Below, one piece after another: positions 60,364 through 64,000 of a stretch of DNA of 64,000 nucleotides. Position 1 is the first letter of the stretch. Each line of letters starts with the position of its first letter. The notes under the pieces were generated by a model. The model saw only the letters and a program-made list of their open reading frames with translations, was not told the DNA's origin and made no database searches. The DNA is from Synergistaceae bacterium (GTDB taxonomy: Bacteria > Synergistota > Synergistia > Synergistales > Aminobacteriaceae). The translations under genes were made by a program, and so were the position numbers. Location of the stretch: the NCBI GenBank assembly GCA_017439345.1, contig JAFSJJ010000020.1:1-64000 (forward strand). The letters run 5' to 3'.

Positions 60364-61743
60364 ATGATTGAGAATATAAAGGCTGTTCACCTTATGGGAG
60401 CAGGCGGAGCAGGTATGAGCGCGCTTGCAAAACTCTTAGGGGCAGCGGGACTTGAAGTCAGCGGATGTGATCTGCAGCAACCGCACTATGATTTAGAAAA
60501 TATTTTGATAAGCCCGTGCATAATCGGACATTCGCCGGAACATATAGATAAATTCAAACCTCAGGCATTAATATTAAGCAGTGCAGTAAGTCATGATAAT
60601 CCTGAAGTGTTAAGAGCAAAAGAGTCAGGCATAAAGATTTATTCGCGGGCTCAGGTCTTAAGCGAATTATTCAACAACGCTCAAGGCATAGGCATAGCAG
60701 GAGCTCACGGCAAGACAACGACAACTTCAATGACAGGCTTAATATTTCTTCAGGCAGGCTTAGACCCTACCATTTATGTAGGCGCAAACGTTCCCGACAT
60801 AGGCAGCAACGCAGTATCAGGACATGGACAGGAAAAATATTTTATCGCTGAACTTGACGAGTCAGACGGAACATTTGAACTCTTTCACCCTTCAATAGCA
60901 ATAATAACTAATGCAGACTGGGATCACGTAGATCACTACAAGACACGCAATGAAGTTATTGAAGCCTTCACAAGATTTGCAGACGGACGCAAGAAATTTT
61001 TAATCATGTGCGCTGAGGACGAGGGAACTTCACACGTTTACGAGAAATTAATAAATCATGAAAATGTTTTGCGCTACGGCTGGGGGAAAAATTTCGACTG
61101 GGGAGCCTATGACATAGTGAATAACCCCGGCGGCGGCATTTCCTGTAAAGTTTCGCATCACGGCTCTGAACTTGGCAGGCTCGAATTATCAGTTTCAGGT
61201 GAGCATAATATATTGAATTCACTTGCGGCAATGGCTGCTGCTGACTTGTGCGGTGTTGACTTCAAGACTTCGGCAGAAATATTAAAGCACTTTCACGGCT
61301 CAGAAAGACGGATGCAGGTTAAGGGTTCGCGAAATAATATTTTGGTGATCGATGATTACGCCCATCACCCATGTGAAATAAAAGCGACACTGAATGCAGT
61401 ACGTGGCATTTATCCTGATAAGAGAATAATATTAATTTACCAGCCTCATAGATTTTCACGGACTGCGAAATTTGCTCCTGATATAGCGCGCGCTTTGAAT
61501 CTTGCTGACGAAATATTTTTGCTTCCTGTTTACTCAGCCGGTGAGAAAGAGTTATCGCACAGTTCTTCAGATGAGATAATAAAGCTCAGTGAGAAAGCTG
61601 TAACGCGTATAAATAATAATGATGACGCATTGAACGTGATAGAGCCTCGACTCAAATCCGGAGATATATTGCTAACAATGGGTGCAGGCGATGTATATAA
61701 AATCGGCGAAAAATTTTTAGGACATCATGGACACGTTGAATAA
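60364..61743 (+). CDS. murC: UDP-N-acetylmuramate--L-alanine ligase
   Basis: About 459 residues. N-terminal VHLMGAGGAGMSALAKLL, ATP loop GIAGAHGKTTTTSMTGLI, AELDESDGTFELF, and C-terminal VIDDYAHHPCEIKATL with YQPHRFSR are MurC signatures. The ATG at 60364 gives the usual N-terminus; the GTG at 60346 overlaps the AGGAG site. First gene of the second dcw half; it overlaps murB by 17 bases. Confidence 0.94.
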   Translation: MIENIKAVHLMGAGGAGMSALAKLLGAAGLEVSGCDLQQPHYDLENILISPCIIGHSPEHIDKFKPQALILSSAVSHDNPEVLRAKESGIKIYSRAQVLSELFNNAQGIGIAGAHGKTTTTSMTGLIFLQAGLDPTIYVGANVPDIGSNAVSGHGQEKYFIAELDESDGTFELFHPSIAIITNADWDHVDHYKTRNEVIEAFTRFADGRKKFLIMCAEDEGTSHVYEKLINHENVLRYGWGKNFDWGAYDIVNNPGGGISCKVSHHGSELGRLELSVSGEHNILNSLAAMAAADLCGVDFKTSAEILKHFHGSERRMQVKGSRNNILVIDDYAHHPCEIKATLNAVRGIYPDKRIILIYQPHRFSRTAKFAPDIARALNLADEIFLLPVYSAGEKELSHSSSDEIIKLSEKAVTRINNNDDALNVIEPRLKSGDILLTMGAGDVYKIGEKFLGHHGHVE

Positions 61744-62614
61744 ATTAAATATTATCGAGAAGGGACGAAATTTAGCTTCTCTGTGTACGTTAGGAGTCGG
61801 AGGCATTGCAGAATTTTTCGCAGAACCTGACTCTCTTGAAGGCGTTCAAGAATTAATAAAACTTGCTAAAGGTTATCCCGTTTATGTTCTAGGCGGGGGC
61901 AGCAATGTTATTTACCCTGATGATTTAATTCACGGACTCGTTATATCGACTCGGAATATAAATAAAATCACATGGCATGATGACTTGAGCGCAGATATTG
62001 AATCAGGTTATAAACTTCCTGGTCTGGTGAAAAATATTCGTGAAAAGAATCTCGCAGGCTTGGAGTTCGCGGCAGGGATTCCAGGTTCACTCGGCGGGGC
62101 AGTCTCAGGCAATGCAGGAGCAGGAGGTCACGGAGTCTGTGAGCTGATAGAGAGCGTTCTTGCAATTGACTCATCAGGAAATTTCAGGAAATATAATAAT
62201 AAAGATTTCAGCTTTGAGTATCGAAAATGTTCGCTTTCATGTGAAAATATAATAATACTCTCAGTGAAAATGAAATTTAGGGCATCAAGACCTGAAGACG
62301 AAGAGATATATCAAAAATTTTTGTCTCTCAGGAAAAATCAGCCTTTGAATTTCAAGAGCGCAGGATGTACATTCAAGAATCCTGAAGGTTACTCGGCAGG
62401 AAAATTATTAGACGACTGCGGATGTAAAAATTTAAGAGTCGGCGGTGCAGTAGTTTCTGACAGACATGCAAATTTTATATTGAATACAGGTAATGCTTCA
62501 AGTTTTGATATTATGGATTTGATAAAGATTTGCAGAGATAAAGTATACGGCATTACGGGAATAATGCTCGAACAGGAAATCAAGAACGCTGAGCCGTGTT
62601 TCATAGCGTCATAG
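61727..62614 (+). CDS. murB: UDP-N-acetylenolpyruvoylglucosamine reductase
   Basis: 295 residues, FAD-dependent, type II MurB. TLGVGGIAEFF, VLGGGSNVIYPD, GIPGSLGGAVSGNAGAGG and FSFEYRKCSL are visible. The general-acid Ser found in many MurB proteins is Cys here (SAGCTFKNPEG), a natural variant I believe occurs in other phyla. The terminal Glu motif is present as EQEI. It overlaps murC by 17 bases, and the ftsQ-like gene follows after 9. Confidence 0.94.
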   Translation: MDTLNKLNIIEKGRNLASLCTLGVGGIAEFFAEPDSLEGVQELIKLAKGYPVYVLGGGSNVIYPDDLIHGLVISTRNINKITWHDDLSADIESGYKLPGLVKNIREKNLAGLEFAAGIPGSLGGAVSGNAGAGGHGVCELIESVLAIDSSGNFRKYNNKDFSFEYRKCSLSCENIIILSVKMKFRASRPEDEEIYQKFLSLRKNQPLNFKSAGCTFKNPEGYSAGKLLDDCGCKNLRVGGAVVSDRHANFILNTGNASSFDIMDLIKICRDKVYGITGIMLEQEIKNAEPCFIAS

Positions 62615-62623
62615 TGAATTGCT

Positions 62624-63403
62624 GTGCGTGTTCGTCGACGTATTCGTCTTAGATTTTTCATGCTGATAGTGTTTATTGCAGGCTGTGTGTTTCGTATTGC
62701 TGAGTATAAATCATTTTTCGCCTTGAAGTATTACAGGGTCGAAGCTCAGTCTCAGGCCCTCGAGCAAAGACTATGGGATATATTTCCGGCTAGGTGCTTG
62801 ACGTTTTGGCCGTATCTGCTTAAGGACTCTCAGGGGATCAGCGAATTTCTTGAACGTGATATGCCCGTTACAGTCGAGACTCACATGGAAGGATTCGGGA
62901 GATTCAAGACTGTTATAAACTGGCTCAAAGCATGGGTTAAAGTCCAATGGCGGGGCAAAATCTGGTGCATATCCCGTGACGGCAAAATGTGGCTCTCTGA
63001 GAACGGAAGGCCTAACGAGGACGAAGCAGGACGCGTAATCTGGAAAATTCCGGAAGAAGGCAGCACTCGAGACGGCGTAGAAATTACAACTCCTGAGTTC
63101 GGTGTATTTGATTCGCCGATTGCTACTGAAGTAATTTCTGAATTTGTCGAGGAGTTCAGGGGCTACAAATGGTTTGACTCAGCTAATGAAATCACATGGG
63201 AGAGACGTGCAGGAATGGATTTATTTATATTAAAGCTCTCTCACGGACGGCAGAAATTCGAGTTATTCCTGCAAAAAGAAAAATATCCCGGCCAAGATGT
63301 CGGTGCTATACTTGATGAATTATTCTCACGGTTAATCACTGAGGGCGGGAGTCATATAATAGACGCAACTTATGAAGGAAAAATTTTATTGCGTAATTTA
63401 TAA
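62624..63403 (+). CDS. ftsQ: FtsQ/DivIB-like division protein
   Basis: 259 residues. A basic N-terminus (VRRRIRLR) and one membrane helix (FFMLIVFIAGCVF) precede a POTRA-like region (about 70-120, FLERDMPVTVETHMEGFGRF) and a larger beta domain. Sequence similarity is weak, but topology and place between murB and ftsA fit FtsQ. GTG start. Confidence 0.75.
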   Translation: MRVRRRIRLRFFMLIVFIAGCVFRIAEYKSFFALKYYRVEAQSQALEQRLWDIFPARCLTFWPYLLKDSQGISEFLERDMPVTVETHMEGFGRFKTVINWLKAWVKVQWRGKIWCISRDGKMWLSENGRPNEDEAGRVIWKIPEEGSTRDGVEITTPEFGVFDSPIATEVISEFVEEFRGYKWFDSANEITWERRAGMDLFILKLSHGRQKFELFLQKEKYPGQDVGAILDELFSRLITEGGSHIIDATYEGKILLRNL

Positions 63404-63498
63404 CACGTATTTTATAAACATATATGATAGGATAAAATAAATAAATTTTTAAGCATGATTATAAATTTTAAAGTTTAAAGAAGGGAACGTAAAACAAT

Positions 63499-64000
63499 AT
63501 GCCGGTAAAATCAGACAGCCTGCTTGTGGGGCTAAGTATGGGAACAACGAAAACTATTATGATAGTAGCAAAAAGGGATCGCAATTATCCTGATTCGATT
63601 CATGTGATAGGCTTCGGGGATGCTCCTTCACGCGGAATTTCAAAGGGTATCATAGTAAGTGTTCCTGAAGCCCAGCAGTCCGTAATGGAGGCTCTGAAAA
63701 AAGCTCAAGGTATGACCGGCATAAATCCGAAAGAGCTGAGCAACGTAATGGTCGCTTTCAATGCATGGGACGTACGCAGCGAGTCCACTCACGGAATGAT
63801 AACTCTTGGGGGCCGTGACTCGAAGTCCGATGCAGTAGCCCGCGAAGATTTAGACCGGGTAATAGAGCGCGCCAGAGATGAGTCGGAATTAAATATAAAC
63901 ATGTACCCCCTTCACTTGATCCCGACCAGCTACGAACTTGACGGCCGTCCTGTTGATGAACCCTTAAGCATGAACGGAACGCGTTTAGATATGTGGCTTC
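63499..64000 (+). CDS. ftsA: Cell division protein FtsA, 5' part (continues beyond the window)
   Basis: 167 codons before the window ends. An actin-like N-terminus LLVGLSMGTTKTIMIVAKRD (phosphate-1 loop) is followed by IGFGDAPSRGISKGIIVSVPEAQQSV, the SHS2 domain region and LIPTSYELDGRP. FtsA tethers FtsZ to the membrane, and ftsZ is expected next. The start follows GAAGGGAAC about 11 bases upstream. Confidence 0.88.
   Translation, partial: MPVKSDSLLVGLSMGTTKTIMIVAKRDRNYPDSIHVIGFGDAPSRGISKGIIVSVPEAQQSVMEALKKAQGMTGINPKELSNVMVAFNAWDVRSESTHGMITLGGRDSKSDAVAREDLDRVIERARDESELNINMYPLHLIPTSYELDGRPVDEPLSMNGTRLDMWL

Overview
This 64 kb window looks like chromosome from an anaerobic, fermentative, diderm-type bacterium. 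My best guess is a gut- or rumen-associated member of the Synergistota. This rests on gene content (a tripartite tricarboxylate transporter, a polar amino-acid ABC transporter, a two-subunit glycyl-tRNA synthetase, an mDAP-type MurE), modest G+C judged by eye, and frequent TTG starts. No rRNA or tRNA gene was seen, so the placement is an inference.

Layout. 0-2.5 kb: a 5'-truncated iron alcohol dehydrogenase remnant and glmS. 2.5-4.8 kb: a modification cassette pairing an EcoRI-type adenine methyltransferase with a DUF262-HNH nuclease. 4.9-7.3 kb: a flippase-like membrane protein, an ICMT-like methyltransferase and an unknown protein. 7.4-19.1 kb (mostly minus strand): glycerate 2-kinase, a frameshifted asparagine synthetase beside a sugar-transfer-type ATP-grasp protein, glucarate dehydratase with a complete TctABC transporter, a Sel1 protein, a HIT protein and a flavodoxin-like protein. 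19.2-25.4 kb: an M23 peptidase, glyQS, and an ADP-ribosylglycohydrolase fused to a von Willebrand A domain. 25.5-32.5 kb: small metabolic genes, then cysK-cysE preceded by a 25-codon leader ORF with five consecutive Cys codons, a type II restriction-modification pair and a TylF-like methyltransferase. 32.5-36.3 kb: an amino-acid ABC transporter whose binding protein has its two halves in swapped order, and mgtE.

37-49.6 kb is the first half of the division/cell-wall (dcw) cluster on the minus strand (rsmH, ftsL-like, ftsI, murE, murF, mraY, murD, ftsW, murG). It is interrupted by a cyclophilin-like protein and a MATE exporter. The second half (murC, murB, ftsQ-like, ftsA) is on the plus strand at 60.3-64 kb. 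Between them, 49.9-60.2 kb holds a co-directional operon (winged-helix protein, AAA ATPase, Cas4-like nuclease, pseudopilins, PilM-PilN fusion), then mltG, an FtsK-like protein with substituted ATPase motifs, and a LicD-family gene.

The strongest candidates for something new are: the poly-Cys leader of cysK-cysE; the circularly permuted binding protein; the ATPase/Cas4-like/pseudopilin operon, whose nuclease gene is broken just before its Fe-S cysteines; the FtsK-like protein lacking its Walker A Lys and Walker B Asp; and a 49-bp G-rich palindromic element present as two inverted copies with compensatory stem changes, flanking the rsmH-mraY block. Two single-base frameshifts (asnB and the Cas4-like gene) could be real decay, regulated slippage or assembly errors.
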